DNA from: Muribaculaceae bacterium Isolate-037 (Harlan)
GTDB lineage: Bacteria; Bacteroidota; Bacteroidia; Bacteroidales; Muribaculaceae
DNA length: 64,000 nt
Reading direction: 5' to 3'
Assembly (NCBI GenBank): GCA_003762615.1
Contig: RIAZ01000030.1
Span: 1 to 64,000 of the forward strand
Position numbers and translations under genes: made by a program. Shown here in pieces: positions 1 through 8,320 of this stretch; position 1 is the first letter of the stretch; every line of letters begins with the position of its first letter. Below the pieces are notes generated by a model. The model saw nothing but the letters and a program-made list of their open reading frames with translations, searched no databases and was not told the origin of the DNA.

Positions 1-673
1 TGCGCCCCACCACTATCATCAGTTCACCGAGAAGCACAAGCCATATAAAGCCTATATCCTTATGCCTGATACCTATATCCACGATCGACTGCGTGAGGAA
101 GGGCATTATCAGTTGCAGCAGACAGCCTAACAGCAGACCACAGAATATCTGAAAGAAATACCTCTTATATTGCCGCAGATACCCCATCATGAAACGGAAG
201 GAACGTCGCTCCGGCTTCCCCTCCCTTATGCTGCCGAACCTATCGTTCGGTTCAAGGAACATGGCAATCCCTTTCTCAACGCCATTACTCTCTGTGGATA
301 TCCAATGCTGTTTCATTTCCTTGATATCACACCTGTATTTCCCTTTACCCGGATCCGCTATCCAGAAACGGGTATGCCTGTCACTTATCTTGTAAAGAAC
401 CACAAAATGATTCTGGTTCCAATGAAGGATGCAGGGCAACGGAACCTCATACAAATCGTCAAGAGACACTTTCCCGGCAACCGAATCCATACCCAATTCA
501 ATGCTCAGGTCATGAAGGGCCTTCAACGACACACCCTCCCTGGAAGCATGACATAGACTTTCCAACCAGGATATGGAAAGCCCTTTGTCATAATGCCGGC
601 ATATCATCGCCATGCATGCCACGCCACACTGCATGCCGTCATGCTGTCTGACCACGCGAAACCTGTCCATCAT
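1..673 (-). CDS. C39 peptidase-domain ABC exporter (PCAT), N-terminal part, runs off the left edge
   Basis: The first 224 residues of a peptidase-containing ABC transporter, which would cut a double-glycine leader and export the released peptide. The C39 papain-like domain is clear: Q10, then QCGVAC with catalytic Cys16, HWNQNHFVVLY with His89, and IADPGKG with Asp107. A membrane domain begins near residue 160 (hydrophobic runs around 172-196 and 208-223). The nucleotide-binding domain must lie outside the window. Start: an ATGATG pair at 668-673, with a stop codon directly upstream in frame. The ATG at 673 overlaps the TGA that ends the full-length reading frame of the upstream beta-barrel gene (ATGA), which suggests translational coupling. 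The precursor with an EIKGG leader about 4 kb upstream on the same strand is the natural substrate (inference). Confidence 0.9.
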   Translation of the reverse strand, partial: MMDRFRVVRQHDGMQCGVACMAMICRHYDKGLSISWLESLCHASREGVSLKALHDLSIELGMDSVAGKVSLDDLYEVPLPCILHWNQNHFVVLYKISDRHTRFWIADPGKGKYRCDIKEMKQHWISTESNGVEKGIAMFLEPNDRFGSIREGKPERRSFRFMMGYLRQYKRYFFQIFCGLLLGCLLQLIMPFLTQSIVDIGIRHKDIGFIWLVLLGELMIVVGR

Positions 674-2970
674 TTATGCAAAAGACCCGAATCGTTATCC
701 CCATTGGAGAATTGTGGACGGGCCCTGTTCTTGTTCCTGCCGAACGAGATATTCCATGAAAACAGCAGTGAGACATAATTGGCGCCATCACGGATATCAC
801 ATCCCCTCTCGGCGTAGACAGGTGCATCGCTGACGGTATACTCGCTCTCGCGGAAACCCTTCCCGAAAGGCATGAATCACTTGAGTCCCACCGACAGATC
901 CGGCACAGGACGGAAATATGCCATGACATACCAGCATTCCGCCCTTGGACGGATCAGCTGCCCGTCGGCTATTTTCCCGGGATACTGATAGAAAGCGGAG
1001 AATGACCATCTGTCAAGGTTCAGCGCCAGCTGCGACATCCATTGGAACCTGTGTCCCTTCCAGCTGTATTGGGGATTCTTTCCGTTTACCTCCGCAAGGA
1101 TCACACGATTCCAGAATGTAAGCTTGTTGTTGCCCAAAGGGCATATTGTCATGTCAAACTGCCCTGTAAGTGCCTCGTACCTGTCAAGGTTGACCACTGT
1201 CTCAAGCATATATCTGTCGGTTGCGGTATATTGGCTGCATATCATATCCGGCGAGTTGGTATAGCCCAGACGCAACGACGCATACGCGTAGCGGTTGTTG
1301 AAGTTACCCTGAAGGTAGAGAGAATGCTCCTTGTATGGACTGAGGAGGGAATTGCCATGATACACGAGACGCGTGTCGAGCCACTGTTCCGTCTCACTGA
1401 GCTGGGCTATGCTCGGGACACTGCCCGTATATGAGTATCCGCCTATCAGTTGGAAGGCCCATCGCGGACGCCACGTGAGCTGCAGGCGCGGTGACGGCAA
1501 AACCATGTCGTATGGCTTCTCCAGCAAGCTTGTGGAGATGTGGTATGCGGAAACCCCCATCACCGCATACCAACGCAGCTGTTTCCAGTTACCGATCCAT
1601 GTGGCGTTCATCCCCAATGTGTTGGTGGTCTTGTAGAATGGGGTGACAGCGTCCACATAGCGGCTGTGCTTGTAGGAATCGAACACGGCGACCGACAGAT
1701 AGCCGGCCTTATTTTTAGGCAACTCATACTGCACCTCTCCGAACACACCATCAAGGTTTGTGTCATATTCTGAATGCGAGTCCATGGCATCCGGCCTCCC
1801 GTCTTTTGCAAACTCCCGGTATGAGGAGGTGTACTTTGTATCAAAGTGCTGGTAGTTGACATTCCCAAGAATCACACCATACCGCTTGTTTTCACCAAGC
1901 TGCTTCTCGAAATAGTTCGCGACATTGTATTTGTTGTAGTTCGACTTCAGGAAATTGTGCGCATCATATTCACCGAGATTTGATGTGACAGACTGACGTA
2001 CATTCTCATTCAGCCGGTTCCACGACGCACCAACCTGAAGATTATAGAGATAGTTCCCCTCCCTGTTGTTCTGAAAGGATAGGGACAGATTATTGTTGTC
2101 GTCATCGCTTTTGGAATCAAGGCCTCTCTTTACCTTCTCGTAATCCACACCGTCATGGCTGTATGACAGACGCTCGTTCTGCCTGTACTTGTCATAGTGG
2201 GCATTCCCTCCGGAATAGAGCAGCGAGAACCGAGACCGGCTGTAGTTGTAATAGAACGCCGCGGAGTTGTATCCTTTCAATGGATAGAATGCCTGGTCCA
2301 CATCCATCCCGAAATTCCCTCCGTGAAGCTTGGATTTTGTGCGCACGTCAACCACCGTGGCAATACCTTGCGCGGCAAACCGGGCCGGTGGATTTCGGTA
2401 AAGCTCTATCCTGGAGATATCCTCCTTTGAGACCGTCTGCAGCTCCGACATGGTGGTCTCGACCCCGTTGAGCAGGAATCTCACATCACTGCCACCTTCA
2501 TAGAATGCACCTCCCGATGGAAGCACCGTAAGATGGGGAATCTCGTTCAATGCCTGGTAGAAGTTGGGATAACGGTTCATATCTGCCATCGGGATACGGT
2601 AGGACAGGCGGTCGCCAAAATCCTTGACATTCTCGGGGGTTATGACAACCTCACTTAGAAGTGCGGCGGGTTTCAGTACGATTGTGTCGGATGGGTGTGC
2701 GCCTATCTCTATCAGTCTTGGGGAACAATTCTCGGCATCGACCATGATCTTTGCAAAACCGGAATCCGGCAGCGACAGGATACCCCTGTCATTTATCCTG
2801 ACACTCCCCACGGAATCATTGTGTTCCCCGTAGAGCATGCAGGTTCCCGAAGTGACAGGGATGCCGGGGGGATTGATTATCACTGTAATGTCGCGGGCAT
2901 AAAGTCCGGTTGAAATGAAAAGCGCGGCGAGAAGCATCGCTGCATGCTGCAGGTTATGGTTAATTCGCAT
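670..2970 (-). pseudogene. Outer-membrane beta-barrel protein (TonB-receptor-like, OMP_b-brl_3 type) interrupted by an in-frame TGA
   Basis: The uninterrupted part (877-2970) encodes 697 residues. It has a signal peptide (about residues 1-25, ending GLYA), a short regulatory beta-domain, a plug-like domain (about 100-220; SEVVITPENVK, then a ..NPPARFAAQGIATVVDVRTK segment) and a long barrel rich in alternating aromatic strands. Translation stops at TGA (877-879), yet the same frame runs open for 68 more codons to TGA at 670-672. That tail reads FMPFGKGF..., then the terminal-strand-like YVSLLFSWNISFG. The distal TGA overlaps the exporter start as ATGA. I infer the ancestral gene was 766 codons long and one TGG-to-TGA change truncated it. 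A sequencing error or read-through remain possible. Role: probable outer-membrane partner of the RiPP locus. Confidence 0.75.
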
Positions 2971-3000
2971 TACTTTATTTATTAACGGGTTGAATTTTGC

Positions 3001-4494
3001 TTACAGTATCAGGTCACACTTCTCCGCCATAGGGCAGCGCGGATCAGGGAACGACAATGGCTTTCCTGTCTTCCTTATGTCCAGATAGCAGATTCTCTTG
3101 CCGTATCCTTGCCGGCATTCCGTGAACACCTTACATCCATAACAAGGAGAGTCTGAATTTATTGTATCCCGGCTTAGGGAATACAGGTCCGTTGCCTTGG
3201 GAGAGTTCCATATTTCACGTACTGAATTAACGTGAATATCTCCGAGAATAAAATCCTCATCCTCATACAGCATCTCGCAGACACTGCATTTGCCGTTGGC
3301 AAGTATCGACAGGCTTGTGGTGTTGGCAAGACAGATCTGGTTGGAGATGACAAAATCTTCCACTCTCTCCGTCCGCCTCAGGCAATAGCCCTCTTTCGTT
3401 ATCTTGTTAAGTCCGACATAAAATTTCATGCCCTCCTGATGGATGAAGTCATATATGTCTTTCAAATCCGTATTGTAGACCTCCAATCCCTTATATTCAG
3501 ACTGCTTGTAGGGCGAAAAGAACGCGGGGGTAAGGACCCATTCCCTGACTGAACCATATCCACAAAGGAAATCATAGAGGGACTTTACTGTACAGATGTT
3601 GGAATTATGACGGGTGAGTACACTTCTTATGAGAACTTTCATCTCCAATTTCTCAGCATTTAAAAGAAAATTCTTCACTTTATCTAAATAATTGTTCGGG
3701 GCAGCCACCATTTTTTTCAATATTTCCTCAGAACATGAATCCAACGAGAACTGAATCTCGTCATACCCCAACCCCTTAAGAGTGACGATGCTCTCCCGGC
3801 CTATAGGTGTCTTTGTCGACAGATATGGGAAATAGCCATATTCCCTAAGCTTTTTAAGAATTATCATCCAATCCTTACGGGCAAATACATCCCCACCTGT
3901 CAGGGTAATGTTGGTTACCCCACCTATATATAGCTCATCGATCAGACCAAGGATTGTATCTGTGTCCATCAGTGGGAGCAATGACCTGTTGGCATAGCAA
4001 TAGGCACAGTCTGTCGTGCATTGTGTGGTGACCATCAGATTTACAGACAGAGGCATCTCCGGTCTTTTTATGACATAATCCGAGGCAATGTCAAATTCCG
4101 GTGATTCCCATACATTCACATCCACCTTGAGATCACTTCTGACCAATAGATCCGGAGGAAGGTTCACTGAATGGGTTTCATCAATCATAAAGTTCTTACA
4201 TTCCGGATTTTCAGTCAATTGTGTGATGAAATTATTTACAGCATTCCTGGAGATACCAAGTTTACTTGAAATACGGGTCAGGGACTCCTCTGTTTCAAAA
4301 TCCCCGATATGCGCCAGGATAAAACCCATGAACGAGAGGATGCAGAATGAGTCGAATGTTTGGCTGCTTCTGTCAATTACACGTGTGGACTGGATCAGGT
4401 ATGAACAGTTCCTCTCATTACGTACTGCGTATTTGGGAGATAGATGTATGAACATATTGGAATTAAGTAATATAATTGAAGACAATCTAATCAT
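3001..4494 (-). CDS. Radical SAM/SPASM peptide maturase
   Basis: A 497-residue radical SAM enzyme with the cluster motif CTTDCAYC (Cys159, Cys163, Cys166; CX3CX2C). The N-terminal ~130 residues look like a helical or winged-helix peptide-recognition region. The C-terminal ~130 residues carry the Cys pattern of a SPASM domain: GKCSVCEM, then DIHVNSVREIW, CYGCKVFTEC and RCPMAEKC, enough for auxiliary iron-sulfur clusters. It lies 89 bp downstream of the Cys-rich precursor, separated by a strong hairpin. The family installs thioether or other crosslinks in ribosomal peptides; the exact chemistry here cannot be read from sequence. An ATG at 4455 (MFIHLSPKYAV) is an equally good, perhaps better, start, as the first 13 residues look non-conserved. 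Confidence 0.9.
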   Translation of the reverse strand: MIRLSSIILLNSNMFIHLSPKYAVRNERNCSYLIQSTRVIDRSSQTFDSFCILSFMGFILAHIGDFETEESLTRISSKLGISRNAVNNFITQLTENPECKNFMIDETHSVNLPPDLLVRSDLKVDVNVWESPEFDIASDYVIKRPEMPLSVNLMVTTQCTTDCAYCYANRSLLPLMDTDTILGLIDELYIGGVTNITLTGGDVFARKDWMIILKKLREYGYFPYLSTKTPIGRESIVTLKGLGYDEIQFSLDSCSEEILKKMVAAPNNYLDKVKNFLLNAEKLEMKVLIRSVLTRHNSNICTVKSLYDFLCGYGSVREWVLTPAFFSPYKQSEYKGLEVYNTDLKDIYDFIHQEGMKFYVGLNKITKEGYCLRRTERVEDFVISNQICLANTTSLSILANGKCSVCEMLYEDEDFILGDIHVNSVREIWNSPKATDLYSLSRDTINSDSPCYGCKVFTECRQGYGKRICYLDIRKTGKPLSFPDPRCPMAEKCDLIL

Positions 4495-4532
4495 TCCCCC
4501 GAAATGATTTAGTTCAGAAATGTTTCAAAATC

Positions 4533-4568
4533 GGCACACATGAGGACTATATAATCCGCATGTGTACC
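4533..4568 (-). terminator. Hairpin between RiPP precursor and maturase (likely attenuator or processing site)
   Basis: Arms 4533-4542 and 4559-4568 pair over 10 bp with one G.T-type mismatch. The 16-nt loop can pair further (GGA with TCC). Read on the minus strand the stem is followed by GATTTTG, a weak U-tract. It lies between the precursor stop and the maturase start. That position suits partial termination or 3'-end protection, giving much precursor mRNA and little maturase mRNA (inference). Confidence 0.65.
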
Positions 4569-4583
4569 TTAAGAGGTAACAAC

Positions 4584-4811
4584 TTATGTTGTCTGAGCAG
4601 CTCCTGAACCACTGCAATTACATGTGGGTCCTGTAACCGGTGTATCAGTATTAGTTGACGGTCTCTGTGCCGCTCCACTATCACAATTACAAACCCCCTC
4701 ATCTGTGGATCCTTGAGCGGCACCGTTCTTACAATTGCATGTTCCAACAGCACCGCCTTTTATCTCTTCCATTTCTTGAAGAAGCAATTCCTCAATTTGC
4801 TTGATCTGCAT
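4584..4811 (-). CDS. RiPP precursor peptide with double-Gly leader and three CNC-GAAQ repeats
   Basis: A 75-residue peptide. The leader is residues 1-20, amphipathic and Glu-rich, ending EEIKGG, a typical cut site for C39 peptidases. The core (21-75) holds three repeats: TCNCKNGAAQ (24-33), VCNCDSGAAQ (40-49) and TCNCSGSGAAQ (63-73), joined by polar Ser/Thr/Pro/Asp linkers. All six Cys occur as CNC pairs. It lies just upstream of a radical SAM/SPASM enzyme and on the same strand as a C39 exporter, so it is almost surely the modified and exported peptide. I do not recognise the exact family. The leader resembles Bacteroidales GG-leader radical SAM precursors, but the repeated CNC..GAAQ core is different from those I know. 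Start ATG at 4809-4811. Confidence 0.88.
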   Translation of the reverse strand: MQIKQIEELLLQEMEEIKGGAVGTCNCKNGAAQGSTDEGVCNCDSGAAQRPSTNTDTPVTGPTCNCSGSGAAQTT

Positions 4812-4876
4812 AATCTTAATTTTTTAATCGTGAAACAATTAAATTATAAAACTCTAGACGATTTTGAGATTGATTA

Positions 4877-5248
4877 TCAAAATTGCAATATTCCGGAGAA
4901 GATAGAACCGTCATCTGTTACGCATTGAACAGTGTATTCGCCGGAGAATGTCGGAATATCTATGTATGGTTCTTCCGATGTGACATAACAGGAGAACTCG
5001 CATGCCTCTTCCCGAAGGATATTTACTGTCATGCCATATATATTTTCAGGTATGGTGAACTCCATGTGCCCGATGCCATAGCGACATTCTATAAATATAC
5101 GCGAAGGTGCTTTAGGTCGATCTCCCGGATTGCGTTCATGCAATATTTCAGTTTTTTTATTCGATGTACTGGCAGTGGAATCTGCAAATACATTGTATGA
5201 ACAAGCGAGGAGAGATGTGAGAATAATCAGGTATTTGAATCTATTCAT
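4877..5248 (-). CDS. Small secreted beta-sandwich protein (DUF3244-like), first gene of RiPP operon
   Basis: A 123-residue protein with a signal peptide (MNRFKYLIILTSLLACSYNV, cleaved near VFA-DS) and a small beta-rich domain ending EYTVQCVTDDGSIFSGILQF. This end resembles the Ig-like DUF3244 family and secretion-tail folds in Bacteroidales. The upstream in-frame ATG at 5305 would add 19 residues before the signal peptide; the ATG at 5246-5248 is chosen because it puts the signal at the N-terminus and lies about 22 nt after the predicted transcription start. It precedes the precursor by 65 bp on the same strand. Function unknown; it might be an immunity, chaperone or periplasmic partner protein (speculative). 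Confidence 0.72.
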   Translation of the reverse strand: MNRFKYLIILTSLLACSYNVFADSTASTSNKKTEILHERNPGDRPKAPSRIFIECRYGIGHMEFTIPENIYGMTVNILREEACEFSCYVTSEEPYIDIPTFSGEYTVQCVTDDGSIFSGILQF

Positions 5249-5274
5249 GGGAATAATTAGGTTTGGTTTGACAG

Positions 5275-5306
5275 CAAAGTTATAGTTATTTTGAGATAAA
5301 TCCAAA
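5275..5306 (-). promoter_or_regulatory. Bacteroidetes-type promoter of the RiPP operon
   Basis: On the minus strand: TTTG (-33, 5306-5303), a 20-nt spacer, then TAACTTTG (-7, 5282-5275), an exact match to TAnnTTTG. It lies about 27 nt ahead of the ATG at 5248. Confidence 0.7.
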
Positions 5307-5352
5307 TTTTTAGCAGTAAAATAATTTGGTGCGCACTATTTTAACAAACTAA

Positions 5353-5414
5353 GTATCAGTGCATTGCAAACGCACCAAAATTAAAAATTTGGTGCACACG
5401 CAATACGTTGATAC
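5353..5414. repeat. Long imperfect inverted repeat upstream of the RiPP promoter
   Basis: Two 27-nt arms (5353-5379 and 5388-5414) match at 20 of 27 positions around an 8-nt A/T centre. The conserved blocks are GTATCA, ATTGC and CACCAAA. A third copy of the end block (TTTGGTGCGCAC) lies at 5325-5336, nearer the promoter. The two-fold symmetry suggests a regulator-binding site. A poor terminator for the gene to the right is the alternative, but no U-tract follows. Confidence 0.5.
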
Positions 5415-5472
5415 TCAATAGGGTCAAATCCATTAAAACCAAATGGATTTTATCAAATAGCTAAATATTTGG

Positions 5473-7104
5473 TTATAGGAACGACAGATAACGCTCCTTC
5501 TTATCATCATCGAGCCTCTTTAGTTTATCTTTAAGACGACGCCTGCGGTCATAAATAGCGTTGACCTTACTCTCTTTCAGCAATAGGGTGATGGCAACTG
5601 ACGACAAGTTCAGGACCGAGAAAAGGAACAGGCAATAGTCTGCATCTTTCAAATCAGGCAAGTCGTTCCGAAAATCTGTCATCAGATTATCATGGATAAG
5701 ATCCACCTGCTTCTCCAACTCCGAGATCTTATCCCCGGATATTGACAATTCCGAGATCAACGATGATAACCGTTCCGTCAATCCCCTTTTTGCATTATCC
5801 GAGCTTTCATTGATCAGGCCGCATAACTTATCAAGAAGCGTAAATTTAGAATCCATCAGATCCTTCAGAATGGTAATTTTAGCTATGCTATCCCCATCCC
5901 TCTGGTCAAGCATCTCCTGAAGCTGCACTGCAAACGATACCTTCTCCTCTATCTTTTTCTTTTGCCTTGAATATATGAGATATGCTCCACTCGAAATCAT
6001 GAGAACCAACATCATACCCACAATAAGCGACATATAGAATAATCGGTTTGACAGCTCCAAGTCCTTCTCGGCATTACTATTGGTTAACGTGTAATAATCT
6101 GTCACCGACATAATCAACCCATTATCCTTATTATCCCTAAAATTTCTATTTAAGAGATATTTCTCTTTTTCAAGATTATCTAATGCCTTTTCTATTTCCC
6201 CTTCTGCTTTTAACACATTATATGCAGCATAATAATATATTATGCTGTCAACACACGAAAGCTGATTAAGCATTTCTCTTGCCATACCAACATTCCCTAT
6301 CTGAGAATATGCAACCACCATAAATGCGGAATCCCTATAATCACTCCAGCCATTTTCACATAATATCCGGTAATGCTTCAATGCCTGTTGTGGCTTATCA
6401 CTGCCGAAATAGGCGGTGGCAGCCGATTTCTGACTATTCTTATAGAGAATTGAATCCCTTGCGGCAAGCGCAATGTCGGCAACAGAATCCACTATCTCGC
6501 AGGCACGTTGATAGTTGCCGGAATTATGGTATGCCCGTTCAAGGTCAAGCAATGAGAAATTCAGATATGGCTGCACGCCGGATTTCCTGAAGTATTCATA
6601 TTCCTTCTCCGCGTAGGCAACCTCCTCCTTTGAATAGAATGTCTCCGTATATACATCCGACACCCCACGAGCTGACATCCCTGCCCAGAAATAATCTCCC
6701 GACTCCTCCGCCAGCTCCATCGCCTTCATAAACGATATGACCGACATCGAGTAATTGCCGGAATTAAACTTCACCGCACCATGATAATAGTATGCCTTCA
6801 CCAGACGCTCCACGTCATCCCTCAGCCGGTAATAATCAAGCGACTTTGAAATCAGTGAATCATTATCCGGATTCATGTAGTTCTTTTCAAGTGCCTGCGT
6901 ATAGAGGAGTCCATAGAGAGCCTTGTCACAATCCTCTCTCAATCTGCCGGCATCAATCTCCTGCAATATCGACAATGCCGAGTCGGGACTCGCCTGCATG
7001 ACGGCATCGGCGACGGCAAGACGATCCTTTACCTCCGGAGGTGTACAGCCGGGAAAAAACGTGAGTACGATCAACGCAATCAAGGAAATATATATCTGCT
7101 TCAT
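5473..7104 (-). CDS. TPR lipoprotein with membrane segment and HTH-like C-terminus, putative regulator
   Basis: 543 residues from the ATG at 7104; a TTG at 7116 would add four residues. The N-terminal signal ends in a lipobox-like FPGC. The middle (about 30-330) is helical TPR-like repeats. A hydrophobic segment (LFYMSLIVGMMLVLMISSGA) at about 355-375 is followed by a coiled coil and a C-terminal region with NLSSVAITLLLKESKVNAIY and a basic RRRRLKDKLKR tail, which resembles a degenerate LuxR-type helix-turn-helix. Proteins of this layout are common in Bacteroides and Prevotella and are often called regulators. It sits 224 bp upstream of the RiPP operon on the same strand, so a control role is plausible but not shown. 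Confidence 0.75.
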   Translation of the reverse strand: MKQIYISLIALIVLTFFPGCTPPEVKDRLAVADAVMQASPDSALSILQEIDAGRLREDCDKALYGLLYTQALEKNYMNPDNDSLISKSLDYYRLRDDVERLVKAYYYHGAVKFNSGNYSMSVISFMKAMELAEESGDYFWAGMSARGVSDVYTETFYSKEEVAYAEKEYEYFRKSGVQPYLNFSLLDLERAYHNSGNYQRACEIVDSVADIALAARDSILYKNSQKSAATAYFGSDKPQQALKHYRILCENGWSDYRDSAFMVVAYSQIGNVGMAREMLNQLSCVDSIIYYYAAYNVLKAEGEIEKALDNLEKEKYLLNRNFRDNKDNGLIMSVTDYYTLTNSNAEKDLELSNRLFYMSLIVGMMLVLMISSGAYLIYSRQKKKIEEKVSFAVQLQEMLDQRDGDSIAKITILKDLMDSKFTLLDKLCGLINESSDNAKRGLTERLSSLISELSISGDKISELEKQVDLIHDNLMTDFRNDLPDLKDADYCLFLFSVLNLSSVAITLLLKESKVNAIYDRRRRLKDKLKRLDDDKKERYLSFL

Positions 7105-7126
7105 CTGCTTATTCAAGTTTATGATG

Positions 7127-7134
7127 CAAAGTTA
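7127..7134 (-). promoter_or_regulatory. -7 promoter element for the TPR regulator gene
   Basis: TAACTTTG on the minus strand (7134-7127), about 23 nt before the ATG at 7104. No clear -33 element is visible at the usual distance, so support is partial. Confidence 0.45.
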
Positions 7135-7179
7135 GCAAAAATCGCTCACATCACTCATATCCGGAATCACATCCGGATA

Positions 7180-7214
7180 TAATAAAGACGGTCCGGACAA
7201 TATTGCCCGGACCG
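7180..7214 (-). terminator. Terminator after queA
   Basis: CGGTCCGG (7189-7196) pairs perfectly with CCGGACCG (7207-7214). On the minus strand the stem is followed by TCTTTATTATAT. It lies about 35 nt past the queA stop. Confidence 0.8.
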
Positions 7215-7248
7215 CCGTAGATTCTGTCTTCTTGCAGGATGAGCGGCA

Positions 7249-8301
7249 TCAGCGGAGAATCAGCATCGCGTCGCCGTAGGCTCCGAAATGATATTTCTCC
7301 TTCACTGCTATGTCGTAGGCCTTCATCACGAGATCGAAGCCTCCGAATGCCGACACCATCATCAGCATAGTGCTCAAAGGCATGTGGAAATTCGACACGA
7401 GTGAGTTGCAGACCGTGAAATCGTAGGGGGGGAAGATAAACTTGTTGGTCCAGCCCTCGTAGGTCATCAGATGACCGTTCATGCAGACAGCACTTGCCAC
7501 GGCACGCAACACCGAGGTGCCGACGGCACAGATATTGGCGTTGCGGTCTTTCGCCGCATTAACCATCTCCACAAGTTCCTCGTTGACAAACATCTCCTCC
7601 GAGTCCATACGATGCTTCGTAAGATCCTCAACGTCGATATCCTTGAAATTGCCGCGACCGCTGTGCAGAGTGAGGAATCCGCGCTCCACACCCTTTATCT
7701 CAAGACGCTTCAGAAGCTCACGGCTGAAATGCAGACCGGCTGCCGGAGCCATGACCGCACCCTCATTCTTGGCGAAGATACATTGATAGCGGTCGGCATC
7801 CCAATCCTCCACCTTACGGGTGATATATTCCGGGAGCGGTGTCTCCCCAAGATTGTAGAGTGCCTGCTTGAACTCATCGTGCGGGCCATCATAAAGGAAG
7901 CGCAACGTGCGGCCGCGAGAGGTGGTGTTGTCGATCACCTCAGCCACCATCGAATCATCGTCGCCGAAATAAAGCTTGTTGCCTATGCGGATCTTCCTCG
8001 CAGGCTCCACAAGCACGTCCCAGAACTTGTTCTCAACATTCAGCTCACGCAGAAGAAACACCTCTATACGTGCTCCGGTCTTCTCCTTGTTGCCATAGAG
8101 ACGTGCCGGAAACACCTTGGTGTCGTTGAAGATCATGACGTCGCCGTCATCAAAATAATTGAGAATATCCTTGAAAATATGATGAGAGATCTCTCCCGTG
8201 CGGGAGTCCACTACCATCAGACGGCATTCATCGCGGTTTTCCGACGGATATTGGGCTATCAGATTTTCAGGAAGTTTGAATTTAAACTGCGATAATTTCA
8301 T
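7249..8301 (-). CDS. queA: S-adenosylmethionine:tRNA ribosyltransferase-isomerase
   Basis: 350 residues, full family length. It transfers the ribosyl moiety of SAM to preQ1 at tRNA position 34, making epoxyqueuosine. The sequence has the family hallmarks: N-terminal MKLSQFKFKLPENLIAQYP, the FNDTKVFPARL segment, AAGLHFS, HSGRGNFKD, the VGTSVLRAV segment and C-terminal GAYGDAMLIL. It is the last gene of the ftsX-DUF3098-uppP-truB-queA row and is followed by a strong terminator. Confidence 0.96.
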   Translation of the reverse strand: MKLSQFKFKLPENLIAQYPSENRDECRLMVVDSRTGEISHHIFKDILNYFDDGDVMIFNDTKVFPARLYGNKEKTGARIEVFLLRELNVENKFWDVLVEPARKIRIGNKLYFGDDDSMVAEVIDNTTSRGRTLRFLYDGPHDEFKQALYNLGETPLPEYITRKVEDWDADRYQCIFAKNEGAVMAPAAGLHFSRELLKRLEIKGVERGFLTLHSGRGNFKDIDVEDLTKHRMDSEEMFVNEELVEMVNAAKDRNANICAVGTSVLRAVASAVCMNGHLMTYEGWTNKFIFPPYDFTVCNSLVSNFHMPLSTMLMMVSAFGGFDLVMKAYDIAVKEKYHFGAYGDAMLILR

Positions 8302-8320
8302 ATTTACATTAAGTTAGCGA

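Noticed and set aside
877..879. Genome-wide TGA reassigned to Trp, or selenocysteine, as explanation for the in-frame TGA
   Set aside because: Many genes here end with TGA (argB, argD, the exporter-linked barrel frame), RF2 is intact, and no SECIS-like hairpin is evident just downstream.
4547..4753. 68-codon frame overlapping the RiPP precursor
   Set aside because: Different frame of the same repeats; no leader, and context and motif favour the 75-residue peptide.
5353..5414. Terminator of the TPR gene
   Set aside because: The arms are imperfect and no U-tract follows on the minus strand; a regulatory site fits better.
7471..8295. 274-codon open frame opposite queA
   Set aside because: Complementary to the conserved QueA sequence, with no start context or family match.
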